A stretch of DNA of 64,000 nucleotides, from the NCBI RefSeq assembly GCF_044335535.1, contig NZ_JBIQVZ010000009.1, positions 1-64,000 on the forward strand, in the 5' to 3' direction. Made by a program: the position numbers and the translations under genes. The notes under the pieces were generated by a model. The model saw only the letters and a list, made by a program, of their open reading frames with translations. It was not told the DNA's origin and did not search any database. Source of the stretch: Mariniflexile sp044335535. GTDB taxonomy: Bacteria > Bacteroidota > Bacteroidia > Flavobacteriales > Flavobacteriaceae. This document shows, in pieces, positions 51,795 to 62,700 of the stretch; position 1 is the first letter of the stretch; each line of letters opens with the position of its first letter.

Positions 51795-53534
51795 ATGAAA
51801 AAGACGCAACTAATATTTTTATCTTCAATTATGGGGTTATTATCCTTTACAGGGATAAATAGCCAAACGAAAAAGACATCAAAAAACCCAGCCATATTTT
51901 CAAATGCTGTTTACGAAGGAACTGATAAGGTTTATATAGATAATCCTTTAAATGCAGGCGAGTTTTATAATCCTATTTTGCAAGGCTGTTATCCAGATCC
52001 TGCTATTACTAGAAAGGGCGATGATTATTACATGGTTTGTTCTTCATTTGCTATGTTTCCTGGTGTACCTATTTTTCATTCAAAAGATTTAGTAAACTGG
52101 ACTGACTTAGGTGGTGTTTTAAATAATGTTTCAGAATTCAATCCTCACGATACTGGCATTAGCCAAGGTGTTTATGCTCCTGGCATTACTTATAACCCGC
52201 ATAATGATACCTTTTATATGATTGTAACAGCATTTTCAGGAGGACTAGGAAATATCATCGTAAAAACAAAAGACCCAATGAAAGGATGGGGTAGCCCAAT
52301 TAAACTCGATTTTGGCGGTATAGATCCATCTATTTTCTTTGATGATAATGGTAAAGGTTATATTGTACACAATGATGCGCCTGATAAAGGAAAAGAACTC
52401 TATAATGGTCATCGTGTTATTAAAGTTTGGGAATATGACGTAAATACTGATAAAATAATTCATGGAACTGACAAGATTATTGTTGATGGTGGTGTCGACC
52501 TTTCAAAAAGACCAATTTGGATTGAAGCACCTCACCTTTACAAAAAAGATGGTAGTTACTATTTAATGTGTGCCGAAGGTGGTACTGGTGGATGGCATAG
52601 TGAGGTTATTTTTAAAGGTGACAGCCCCAAGGGGCCTTTTATTCCTGCGCCAAGCAATCCTATTCTTACTCAAAGATATTTTGGTAAAGACAGAAAAAAC
52701 AAAGTAGATTGGGCTGGACATGCCGATTTAGTTAAAGGACCAAACGATAAATATTATGGTGTATTCTTAGCGGTTCGCCCAAACGAAGAAAACAGAGTAA
52801 ACACAGGTCGTGAAACTTTTATTTTACCAGTTGATTGGTCTGGAGAATTTCCTGTTTTTGAAAACGGATTAATTCCTCTGGAGTCAAAATTAAAAATGCC
52901 TGAAGGTGCTGTTAACAAAACAGGTCAAGATGGTTTTTTACCTAATGGTAATTTCACTTTTACAGAAAACTTTAATGCTGATAAATTAGACTACCGTTGG
53001 ATAGGTTTAAGAGGTCCACGTGAAGCATTCATTTCTACAACAAAAAAAGGATTGCAAATTAATCCGTTTGACACTAATATTAAAGAAGTAAAACCAACTT
53101 CCACGTTATTTTACAGACAACAGCATAATAGCTTTTTATTTGTTACAACTTTAGAGTTTAAACCAAAATCAAGTAGAGATTTAGCAGGTATTGTAGCATT
53201 ACAAAATGAAGGTTCAAACTATGTAATTGGTGTAACCAAAAAAGATAAAGATACTTATTTAGTGTTACAAAAAAATTCATGGCCAAGAAGAAAAGGAGAA
53301 ATCATTTCTGAAATTTTAGCAAGTACTAAAATTGATGTTAAAAACCCTATTAAACTTCAAGTAAAAGCTGATGGAGATAAATATGAATTTAGTTATTCAA
53401 CAAATGGAACCGATTTTGTAAATGTTGGAAGCACTGTTTCAGGTGATATTCTTTCAACTGATGTCGCTGGAGGTTTTACCGGTGCTTTATTAGGACTATA
53501 TGCTACCTCAGCAAATGATGCCATGCCTGAATAG
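51795..53534 (+). CDS. GH43 beta-xylosidase/arabinofuranosidase with C-terminal beta-sandwich
   Basis: A 579-residue exported enzyme (signal IFLSSIMGLLSFTGINSQ). Catalytic Asp68 is in QGCYPDPAITRKGDDYYMVC, another Asp in GGIDPSIFFDDNGKG and Glu244 in IWIEAPHLYKKDG. The PGVPIFHSKDLVNW block and the C-terminal DUF1349-like sandwich (from about residue 385) are usual for xylan-active GH43. The gene order supports a role late in xylan debranching. Confidence 0.9.
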   Translation: MKKTQLIFLSSIMGLLSFTGINSQTKKTSKNPAIFSNAVYEGTDKVYIDNPLNAGEFYNPILQGCYPDPAITRKGDDYYMVCSSFAMFPGVPIFHSKDLVNWTDLGGVLNNVSEFNPHDTGISQGVYAPGITYNPHNDTFYMIVTAFSGGLGNIIVKTKDPMKGWGSPIKLDFGGIDPSIFFDDNGKGYIVHNDAPDKGKELYNGHRVIKVWEYDVNTDKIIHGTDKIIVDGGVDLSKRPIWIEAPHLYKKDGSYYLMCAEGGTGGWHSEVIFKGDSPKGPFIPAPSNPILTQRYFGKDRKNKVDWAGHADLVKGPNDKYYGVFLAVRPNEENRVNTGRETFILPVDWSGEFPVFENGLIPLESKLKMPEGAVNKTGQDGFLPNGNFTFTENFNADKLDYRWIGLRGPREAFISTTKKGLQINPFDTNIKEVKPTSTLFYRQQHNSFLFVTTLEFKPKSSRDLAGIVALQNEGSNYVIGVTKKDKDTYLVLQKNSWPRRKGEIISEILASTKIDVKNPIKLQVKADGDKYEFSYSTNGTDFVNVGSTVSGDILSTDVAGGFTGALLGLYATSANDAMPE

Positions 53535-53556
53535 AAAATAGATTAACAAACAGACC

Positions 53557-55110
53557 ATGAAGAACGTATTTTTTATAGTATTGATATTATCTTTAATTAG
53601 TATTGGCTGTAATAATTCCAAAACCTTAACTACACAAGTTCAAGTTCAGCAAGGAATTGTTGAAGGTGCTGTTGAAGATGGCTTGATAGTTTTCAAAGGA
53701 ATTCCATTTGCACAACCACCGGCTGGTGACTTAAGATGGCGTGCACCTCAACCTGCAAAAAAGTGGGAAGGTATATTAAAAACAAATGAATTTGCTCCTG
53801 GCCCAATGCAAGGAGGAACGCCTCCATCAGGAAAAAGTGAAGATTGTTTATACCTTAATATTTGGACACCAGCTAAAACCACGAATGATAAAACCCCTGT
53901 TTTAGTATGGATTTATGGTGGTGGCTTCGGTGCTGGGGCAACTTCTGAAACAACTTATAATGGTAAAAACTTAGCTAAAAAAGGTGTGATTTTAGTTAGT
54001 ATTGCTTACCGCGTTGGTCAACTAGGTTTTATGGCTCATCCAGAGTTAAGTGCTGAAAATCCAGAAAATACTTCAGGAAACTATGGTTTGCTTGATATGA
54101 TTGCAGGTTTGCAATGGGTAAAAGATAATATTGCTGCTTTTGGTGGCGACCCTAATAAAGTGACAATTTTTGGAGAATCTGCTGGAGGTATTGCCGTAAG
54201 TATGTTAAGTGCGTCTCCACTAGCTAAAGGTCTTTTCAATGGCGCTATATCTGAAAGTGGTGGATCATTTGGACCTCCAAGACCAACAACCTATCCTGGT
54301 GAAAATATGAAAACACTTAAAGTTGCTGAAAATGAAGGATTAGCTTATATGGAAAGTGCTGGCGTTTCTTCTATTGCAGAATTACGAGCCATTGAAGCCG
54401 AAAAACTACCAGGAGGTCGAGGCTGGCCTATTATTGATGGACACGTTATCCTTGACGATCAATATAAATTATACGAAGCGGGAATTTATAATGACACACC
54501 TATTCTTGTAGGTTATAATTCAGATGAAGGAGCTAGCTTTACTAGAACACAAGACCCAAAAGAATTTATTAGTAATGTTGAAATGCGCTTTGGTCCTTAT
54601 GCAGATAGTCTTTTAAAAGTATATCCGGTTGACTCTACTTCGGTACCAAAAACGGCTCGTGATTTATCTCGAGATGCAGCCTTTGGTTGGCAAACGTGGG
54701 CTTGGGCTAAACTTCAGGCTAAAGCAGGAAAATCAAAAGTTTTTTATTATTATTTTGACCAACATCCAGACTATCCAGAAGATTCACCAAGATATGGTTT
54801 TGGTTCACCGCACGGCCAAGAAGTATCTTATGTTTTTAAGAATTTAGATGCTTCGAATCCTCAAATCACCAAAACAGATTTAGAAATTTCAGACTTGATG
54901 AGTACTTATTGGACAAATTTCGCCAAATATGGAGATCCAAATGGTAAAGATGTTCCAAATTGGCCAGTATTTAGCAATTCAAATCCTGAGGTAATGTATT
55001 TCAACAAAACAGCTTATACTGGTCCTGTTCCAAGTGCAAAATCACTTGAGGTTTTAGATTCATATTTCGCATGGAGACGCACCCTAGAAGGAGAATCTTG
55101 GGCAAAATAA
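53557..55110 (+). CDS. Type-B carboxylesterase lipoprotein
   Basis: A 517-residue alpha/beta hydrolase with a lipoprotein signal (LILSLISIGC). The nucleophile Ser208 is in FGESAGGIAVSM, the oxyanion hole in WIYGGGFGAGA and the acid in GYNSDEGASF. The His is expected in GSPHGQEVSYVF. It is a CE10-like carboxylesterase and probably removes ester groups from xylan or from released oligosaccharides. It is 22 bases after the GH43 gene. Confidence 0.88.
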   Translation: MKNVFFIVLILSLISIGCNNSKTLTTQVQVQQGIVEGAVEDGLIVFKGIPFAQPPAGDLRWRAPQPAKKWEGILKTNEFAPGPMQGGTPPSGKSEDCLYLNIWTPAKTTNDKTPVLVWIYGGGFGAGATSETTYNGKNLAKKGVILVSIAYRVGQLGFMAHPELSAENPENTSGNYGLLDMIAGLQWVKDNIAAFGGDPNKVTIFGESAGGIAVSMLSASPLAKGLFNGAISESGGSFGPPRPTTYPGENMKTLKVAENEGLAYMESAGVSSIAELRAIEAEKLPGGRGWPIIDGHVILDDQYKLYEAGIYNDTPILVGYNSDEGASFTRTQDPKEFISNVEMRFGPYADSLLKVYPVDSTSVPKTARDLSRDAAFGWQTWAWAKLQAKAGKSKVFYYYFDQHPDYPEDSPRYGFGSPHGQEVSYVFKNLDASNPQITKTDLEISDLMSTYWTNFAKYGDPNGKDVPNWPVFSNSNPEVMYFNKTAYTGPVPSAKSLEVLDSYFAWRRTLEGESWAK

Positions 55111-55152
55111 TAACCAATTATTAATACACTATTAAATTAAATATTATTCATT

Positions 55153-56007
55153 GTGAAAAGAATTATTAACCTAGCAGTATTTACAATTATAATCTTAGCT
55201 GCAAAGACAACATATTCCCAAGATTCAAACTTCCATATTTATTTAAGTTTCGGACAATCAAACATGGAAGGTAATGCTCGTATTCAACCACAAGACACTG
55301 TGAATGTAAACGACCGTTTTATGGTTTTAGAAGCCGTTGATTGTCCAAATCTAGATCGTGAAAAAGGAAGATGGTACACTGCAGTTCCTCCACTATGCCG
55401 TTGCGAAACAGGACTAACTCCAACCGACTATTTTGGAAGAATTATGGTGCAAAACCTTCCAGAAAATGTTAAAGTAGGAGTTATCAATGTAGCTGTTGGT
55501 GGTTGCAAAATTGAACTATTCGATAAAGATAAATATAAAGAATACCTGACTAATGTTCCTGATTGGATGAAAAACATGGTGAAGGAATACGATGGTAATC
55601 CCTATGGACGACTTGTAGAAATGGCAAAGTTAGCCCAAAAAGAAGGTATTATAAAAGGCATTCTTTTACATCAAGGAGAATCAAACACCAACGATACACT
55701 TTGGACTAAAAAAGTAAAAATAGTTTATGACAATTTAATGAAAGATTTAAATCTCAATCCAAATGATATTCCTTTATTAGCTGGTGAAGTTGTTAATGAA
55801 GATCAAGGTGGTGTTTGTGCCAGTATGAACAAAATTATTGCGAATCTACCTAAAACAATTCCAAATTCTTATGTTATTTCTTCAAAAGGATGTCCTGATG
55901 GTTCAGATAACTTGCATTTTAATGCTGAAGGCTATAGAATGCTTGGTAAAAGATATGCCATAAAAATGTTGTCTTTATTGGGTTATCATAACATTAAATC
56001 AGACTAA
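55153..56007 (+). CDS. CE6-like acetylxylan esterase (SGNH fold), GTG start
   Basis: A 284-residue exported esterase with a GTG start. The signal is VFTIIILAAKTTYSQ. Catalytic Ser36 is in SFGQSNMEGNA, conserved GVINVAVGGC and LLHQGESNTND blocks follow, and His255 is in DNLHFNAEGYRML. This fits the sialate-O-acetylesterase/CE6 group, many of which remove acetyl groups from xylan. It lies within the esterase part of the locus. Confidence 0.85.
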   Translation: MKRIINLAVFTIIILAAKTTYSQDSNFHIYLSFGQSNMEGNARIQPQDTVNVNDRFMVLEAVDCPNLDREKGRWYTAVPPLCRCETGLTPTDYFGRIMVQNLPENVKVGVINVAVGGCKIELFDKDKYKEYLTNVPDWMKNMVKEYDGNPYGRLVEMAKLAQKEGIIKGILLHQGESNTNDTLWTKKVKIVYDNLMKDLNLNPNDIPLLAGEVVNEDQGGVCASMNKIIANLPKTIPNSYVISSKGCPDGSDNLHFNAEGYRMLGKRYAIKMLSLLGYHNIKSD

Positions 56008-56065
56008 AAGTAAGATACTTAAAAACTACCAACTCAAAACCAACTTAACGATATTAAGACTCACC

Positions 56066-56482
56066 ATGCAAAAATTATCTAACATTTTAAGTAGAAAAAA
56101 AACAGTTGGCTTTGTATTTACATTTTTACTGATATCTGCACCTATTAGATCTCAGGAAATTATCAATTTATATACTTCTGAAATTCCTAACTCAAAAACA
56201 TCAAATATTAAAGAATCTGGTGAGGGTATGTACAGGAATATAACCGTTCCTACACTTGAATATTTTAAACCAAATGCTGATAAAGCTTCAGGAGCGGCTG
56301 TTATTATTATTCCTGAAGGAAGCTATAATGTGGTGGTTTATCAAGGTGAAGGTATTAACAACGCAAAACCATTAGCCAAACAAGGCATTAATTATGTGTA
56401 TTATGATTCTCCACAAACAGTTCACGAGTGGTTAACTTGGAGACGAGATCTTAAAGAATTTACGAGTCGATTATTTAAATAA
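56066..56482 (+). pseudogene. Broken esterase: two alpha/beta-hydrolase pieces fused by deletion
   Basis: The 138-residue frame starts with a signal peptide and the beginning of one alpha/beta hydrolase (YRNITVPTLEYFKPNADKAS, then GAAVIIIPEGSYN). It then ends with the C-terminus of a different, esterase-D-like protein (YYDSPQTVHEWLTWRRDLKE), close to the end of the next gene's product. The nucleophile Ser and most of both catalytic cores are missing. It is still an open frame and may be translated, but catalysis is unlikely. Confidence 0.7.
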
Positions 56483-56492
56483 ATTAATAAAA

Positions 56493-58412
56493 ATGAAAAA
56501 AATTATCTTATCAGTTATTATCTTGATTGTTGTTAGCACCTCGCTATTGGCACAAAGTATTGAAAAAGAAGCGCCAAAAGGATTTGATGTCGTAAATCCT
56601 AGTATTCCTAAAGGCAAACTAAGTTACATTAAATATAAATCTACAACTGTAGGAACAACTAGAAATGCATTAGTTTATACTCCTCCAGGATACACCAAAA
56701 ACAAAAAATATCCTGTTTTATACCTTTTACATGGTATTGGTGGTGATGAAAATGAATGGCTAAAAGGAGGAACACCACAAATTATATTAGATAATTTATA
56801 TGCTGAGGGGAAAATAGAACCTATGATTGTGGTGATGCCAAACGGCAGGGCTATGAAAGAGGATAGTAATAAAGGCAACATCATGGCACCTGATAAAGTA
56901 AAAGCATTTGCCACTTTTGAAAGAGACTTGTTAGATGATTTGATTCCTTTTATTGAGAAAAAATATCCAGTTCTTACCGATAGAGAACATCGTGCCATTG
57001 CAGGTTTATCAATGGGTGGTGGTCAATCATTAAATTTTGGCTTGGGTAATTTAGATATGTTTTCTTATGTGGGAGGATTTTCATCTGCACCAAACACCAA
57101 GCAACCTCAAGAATTGGTACCAAATCCAGAAGAGACTAAGAAAAAACTGAAAGTATTATGGATTTCTTGTGGAGATAGCGATGGTCTTATATCATTCAGT
57201 AAGAGAACTCATGATTATTTATTCCAAAACAATGTACCTCACATTTATTATATAGAGCCTGGAGTACACGATTTTAAAGTTTGGAAAAATGGACTTTATA
57301 TGTTTTCCCAATTTTTATTCAAACCAGTAGATCAAACTTCATTTACTAAATACACCGTTTTAGGAACTAAACCAGAAACCAATATCCGTAATGCTGAATA
57401 TCCTCAAGTTTTACCTGATAATAGAGTCGTTTTTAAAGTAAAAGCACCAGATGCCCAAAAAGTTCAGATAGATTTAGGTAAAAGGTATGATATGGTTAAA
57501 GATATTGAAGGTTTCTGGAATGTAACTACCGATGTTGTTAACCCTGGTTTCAATTACTATTCTTTAGTTATTGATGGCGTTGCGGTAGCGGACCCAGCTA
57601 GCGAAACTTTTTACGGTATGAGCCGTATGGCTAGCGGTATTGAAATACCTCATAAAGATGGCGACTTTTATGCTCTTAAAAATGTTCCTAGCGGAGACAT
57701 TCGCATTAAAAAATATTTTTCAAGAGGAACGAATTCTTGGAGAGAAATGTACGTTTACACCCCACCAGGATATGATAATTTTACTGAAAAGTATCCTGTT
57801 TTATATTTATTACATGGTGGTGGCGAAGATCAACGAGGATGGGCAACACAAGGCAAAACCAATATTATTTTAGACAATTTAATTGCTAAAGGAAAAGCTG
57901 TGCCTATGGTAATTGCTATGTTAGATGGAAATGTTGGCAGCGGCATGGCGGGATTTGGAGAGAACTCTTTAAAAGCCTTTGAAAATGAACTAAAAAGAGG
58001 TGCCATTCCATTTATTGAAAGCAATTATAAAGTAAAAACAGATGCTAAAAACAGAGCGTTAGCAGGTCTTTCTATGGGAGGTTTACAAACGCTTTATGCT
58101 GGAATTAAAAACACCAATATGTTTGCTTATTTGGGTGTATTTAGTTCAGGTTGGTGGGCAAATAATACCGAATTATCCGATCCTCAATATGAATTTATGG
58201 AAAACAATGTGTCTGATATCAATTCAAACTTAAAGGAATTTTGGATTTCTATGGGTGGTAATGAAGATATTGCCCATGATAATTGTGAAATTATGATGAA
58301 AAAATTTGATGATATGGATATTCATTATAAATATAGTGAATATCCCGGAGGTCATGCTTGGCCTGTATGGAGACATGATTTGTTTGAATTCGCACAGCTT
58401 TTATTTAAATAA
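56493..58412 (+). CDS. Double esterase-D (CE1-like) xylan esterase
   Basis: A 639-residue exported enzyme (signal VIILIVVSTSLLAQ). Two CE1-like domains occupy about residues 45-280 and 405-639, with nucleophiles Ser173 (AGLSMGGGQS) and Ser527 (AGLSMGGLQT). Both contain YTPPGY and LLHGxGxDE/Q blocks. A linker at about 285-390 (RVVFKVKAPDAQKVQID) resembles a CBM48/E-set domain. CE1 enzymes hydrolyse feruloyl or acetyl esters of xylan. Two active sites may differ in substrate. It begins ten bases after the broken esterase. Confidence 0.9.
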   Translation: MKKIILSVIILIVVSTSLLAQSIEKEAPKGFDVVNPSIPKGKLSYIKYKSTTVGTTRNALVYTPPGYTKNKKYPVLYLLHGIGGDENEWLKGGTPQIILDNLYAEGKIEPMIVVMPNGRAMKEDSNKGNIMAPDKVKAFATFERDLLDDLIPFIEKKYPVLTDREHRAIAGLSMGGGQSLNFGLGNLDMFSYVGGFSSAPNTKQPQELVPNPEETKKKLKVLWISCGDSDGLISFSKRTHDYLFQNNVPHIYYIEPGVHDFKVWKNGLYMFSQFLFKPVDQTSFTKYTVLGTKPETNIRNAEYPQVLPDNRVVFKVKAPDAQKVQIDLGKRYDMVKDIEGFWNVTTDVVNPGFNYYSLVIDGVAVADPASETFYGMSRMASGIEIPHKDGDFYALKNVPSGDIRIKKYFSRGTNSWREMYVYTPPGYDNFTEKYPVLYLLHGGGEDQRGWATQGKTNIILDNLIAKGKAVPMVIAMLDGNVGSGMAGFGENSLKAFENELKRGAIPFIESNYKVKTDAKNRALAGLSMGGLQTLYAGIKNTNMFAYLGVFSSGWWANNTELSDPQYEFMENNVSDINSNLKEFWISMGGNEDIAHDNCEIMMKKFDDMDIHYKYSEYPGGHAWPVWRHDLFEFAQLLFK

Positions 58413-58486
58413 GAATGTCTTTTTATTAAATAGAGAATAGCTTTATTTACTAGGTAAGATTTTAATATAAATTAATAAATACAAGA

Positions 58487-59608
58487 ATGAAAATTATAAA
58501 ACAATCATTACTAATAGTAATGTCATTAGCAGTATTAATAAGTTGTAAAAATTATAATTCAATTAATACAAAAGAGCTTTCTTTAAAAAAATCTTATAAA
58601 GATAAATTTTATATTGGAACAGCTATTAATCAAAGACAAATTGAAGATAATAATTCGTTAGAATCGTCTTTAATATCAAAAGAATTTAATAGTATTACGG
58701 CAGAAAACATCATGAAGTCAATGTTTTTACATCCTAAAGAGGATACTTTTAATTTTGATTTGTCAGACAAATATGTTGCATTTGGAGAAAAGAACAATAT
58801 GTTTATTCATGGACATACTTTAATTTGGCATAGTCAATTAGCACCATGGTTTAAATTAAAAAAAGATAGTTTAGAAATGGCTGTTGCTATGGAGAGTCAC
58901 ATAAAAACTATTATAGAGAAATATAAAGGTAGAATTCATTCATGGGATGTAGTTAATGAAGCTTTGAATGAAGATGGAACTCTAAGAAAATCTGTGTTTT
59001 TAAATACTATGGGAAAAGAGTATTTAACATTAGCTTTTAAATGGGCATCTGAAGCTGACCCAAATTTAGATTTATATTATAACGATTATAATATGACAGA
59101 TTTAAAGAAAAGACAAGGTGCGATTTCTATGATTAAACATATTAAAGAGCAGGGAGTTAAAATTGATGGTGTAGGAATGCAGGGACATTGGCATATTGAT
59201 ACACCTTCAATTGAAGTTATTGAACAAAGTATTTTAGATTACGCAGCTTTGGGCGTAAAAATAGCTATTACAGAATTAGATATTAGTGTTTTGCCAAACC
59301 CTTGGGGTCTCGTAGGAGCTGAAATTAGTCAAAGATTTGAAAATAATAAATTAATGAATCCGTATCCAAAAACATTACCAGATTCTATTCAAACAAAACT
59401 AGCGGATCGTTATAATGATATTTTTAAGTTGTTTTTAAAGCATCAAGACAAAATTAGTCGAGTTACATTTTGGGGTATAAGTGATAAGCAAACATGGCTT
59501 AATAATTTTCCAATAAAAGGAAGAACAAATTATCCGTTACTTTTTGATAGAGAGTTAAAACCTAAAAAAGCATTTTATAGTCTTTTGGAATTACCAAAAA
59601 ACAATTAA
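58487..59608 (+). CDS. GH10 endo-xylanase lipoprotein
   Basis: A 373-residue lipoprotein (signal LIVMSLAVLISC). The GH10 barrel has acid/base Glu158 in WDVVNEALNED and nucleophile Glu263 in AITELDISVL. IHGHTLIWHSQLAPWF and GVGMQGHWH are typical. It would cut the xylan backbone, and the lipid anchor suggests membrane attachment. It closes the enzyme run before the regulator gene. Confidence 0.95.
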   Translation: MKIIKQSLLIVMSLAVLISCKNYNSINTKELSLKKSYKDKFYIGTAINQRQIEDNNSLESSLISKEFNSITAENIMKSMFLHPKEDTFNFDLSDKYVAFGEKNNMFIHGHTLIWHSQLAPWFKLKKDSLEMAVAMESHIKTIIEKYKGRIHSWDVVNEALNEDGTLRKSVFLNTMGKEYLTLAFKWASEADPNLDLYYNDYNMTDLKKRQGAISMIKHIKEQGVKIDGVGMQGHWHIDTPSIEVIEQSILDYAALGVKIAITELDISVLPNPWGLVGAEISQRFENNKLMNPYPKTLPDSIQTKLADRYNDIFKLFLKHQDKISRVTFWGISDKQTWLNNFPIKGRTNYPLLFDRELKPKKAFYSLLELPKNN

Positions 59609-59777
59609 AAAAGTAGTATCTTACTATAATTATCTATAAGATAAAAGAGGGTAACTATTTATTATTCTTCGATATATAACTTAAACCAATAAGTAAATAT
59701 TGATTTACTGTTTCGATAATATAGAAACTTCGAGTTTGTAATAGAATATAATTATGACAAGTTAAAAAATTAACTTT

Positions 59778-62700
59778 ATGATTTCAATTTTAGAAAGAAA
59801 GCTGTGTATATTAATACTAGTGATGGTATCTGTGTTTTTTGAATCATATGCACAATATCAATACACGACATTTGTACCGGTAGAGCCTGAAGTATTATCA
59901 AATACATCAACTAAATGTTTTTTTAAAGATAATAAAGGATATATGTGGTTTGGAACAGAGGATGGCTTAATACGCTACGATGGTGTTAATTCATACCACT
60001 ATGTCTATAACCCAGAAGACAAAAATAGTATCATTAGTAATGTTATAAATGTAATTATTGAAGACTCACAACAAAAGTTATGGATAGGTACTGCAGAAGG
60101 GCTTTGTTATTACAATAGAGAAAAAGATAATTTTATAAATATAAAGGATATTCCAGGTAATAAAGGCATTCTCAATAATGTTTTTGTTACAGCGTTGGCA
60201 TTTGATAAAGAAGATAATCTTTGGGTTGGTACACATGGAGGTGGTATAAATATCTATAACACAACTACATATGAATATGATTATATAAGTGGTATAGATA
60301 CGCACAGTAGTTTAAATACAACCGATTATATTGTTAGCTTCTTATATGCAGATGGTTTAATGTGGTGTGGAACAAAAGGAGGAGTACAAGTTTTTAACAC
60401 AGATAATTTAACTCCAGCTACATTAACATTTGAAAAGGGAAATTTGCCTATTGAAGAAGTTTCCCAATTGATTAAAGATAAGGCTGGAAATATATGGTTT
60501 TCAACGTTAAAAAATGAACTGATTAAAATATCATTTGATAAACAGTATACTATAGAGCGAATTATTTTTAGAGATTCCCTTAACAGAAAAGAGTGTAGTA
60601 ATATTTATACGTTATGTAATGATGATAAAGATAATTTGTGGGTAGGAGGAATAAATTCAGGGGTAAATTATATAGATACAAAAAAAAATAAGTTTACTTA
60701 TTTTAGCAAAGTAGATCAGAATCCTAAAAACCTACCAACATCTTCTATTAGATCAATCTATATTGATGATACTGGATTAATTTGGATTGGAACGTTTAAC
60801 AAAGGAGTATACTTAGTAGATAATAATATTGGAAAATTTGATTCTTATAATTGGGGAGATTATAAACAAAGTGAACTGAAAGGAAAGGAAATAAGAGCGT
60901 TTGCAGAAGATCAAAGTAAAAACATATGGATCGCTTGTGATGGTATTGGACTTATTAAATTAGACTACAAAACAAACAATCTAAAGAGGTGTGATGATAT
61001 CAATAATCGATTATCTACAAAATACATTACAGCACTAATATTTGATCGTTACGGTAATCTTTGGGTAGGTACAGAAGGAGACGGTGTAATTAAAATAGAG
61101 TTTGATACAAATACTTTTAAAAATTACCCATTGGAGTCCAATGGTTTTGGCGATAACAAAGTGTCCTCTTTGTATGAAGATAAAAGTGGAACGATATGGT
61201 CCGGGACTAGTGGTAGTGGCCTTTTCTATTTAGAACAAAATCAGAGAGATTTTTCACTTCTTTATGAGGAAGATCAAATTAATAGTATTTTAAAAACATC
61301 CTATATTAGTTCTATTATAGAGGATTTTAATGGTAAATTATGGGTAGGAACTTTGTATGGTTTATATGAAATTGAAAGTAATGAAGAAGGGGTGTTTAAG
61401 TTTCAATTTTATATTCGAGATACAGAAAAAGGTAAGCTTAATAGTAATAGCATACAAAGTATTTATGAAGATAGAAACAATAATTTATGGATTGGAACAG
61501 CAGATAATGGTTTAAGTATAAAACAGAAAAATAATCAAGGTTTTGTGACCTTTAAAAAAATTAAAGGCCTAACAAATAACACTATTAGAACAATATTATT
61601 GGACTCCATTGGTAATATATGGACTAGTGGAAACACTGGGTTATATAAGTTTAATAGTCATACCAATACAATAACAAATTACAATACATCTGATGGGTTA
61701 GTCTCAAATAATTTCTCAAATAATTCAAGTCTAATCAGTAGTACAGGAAAATTATTTTTTGGTAGTAATAAAGGATTTAATGCATTCTACCCCGATAGCA
61801 TACAAAACAACTTTATAAAACCGTTAATATATTTAACAGATTTAAAAATTAACAATCAATCAGTAGGTATAGATAAACCTAATTCCCCATTAAAAAAACA
61901 TATTAGTCTTACCTCTAATATAAAACTAAAGTATAATCAGAGATCTTTTACGATCGATTTTGTAGGAGTTAATTATGAGCAATCGTCTGGTTACGAATAT
62001 TGTTATATGCTGGAAGGATTTGATGAAAATTGGAATTGCATTGGTTCCAAAAATAGTGCAACGTACACAAATATTGATCCAGGAAATTATAAGTTTTTAG
62101 TTAAAGTGTTTTATCGAGGAGAAGTATGGGATGACGCACCAAAACTATTAGAGATTACTATCCTGCCATTACTATGGAAGACATGGTGGGCAATTCTTAT
62201 ATACATTATACTTTTATCTACGTTCGTTTTTTTTCTAATTAGAATACGTTTAGAGCGTATTAAAATAAAAAATCAGTTGTTAATGGAACGATTGTCACGC
62301 GAACGCGAGCATAAACTAAATAAGTCAAAAACTCAGTTTTTTACTAATATTTCTCATGAATTCCGTACACCATTAAGCCTTATTTCAATGCCTTTAGAAA
62401 ATTTAAGCGCAATGGATGATTTACCAGAAAATGTGAAAGAAAGAATAGATACTATTCAAGTAAGTTCTAATAAAATGATGCGTTTAGTTGATGAACTTAT
62501 GGACTTTAATAAATTAGAGGGCGGCAAATTAAAGTTGCAAATAAGACATGGGGAATTGGTAACATTTATTACAGGAATTGCCAATATTTTTAATGACTTA
62601 GCTTTAAAAAAAAGTATTCACTTTAAGGTTCATGCCATGATCGACCCACTTAATGGATGGTTTGATTGTGATAAACTTGAAAAAATAGTAGTTAACATTC

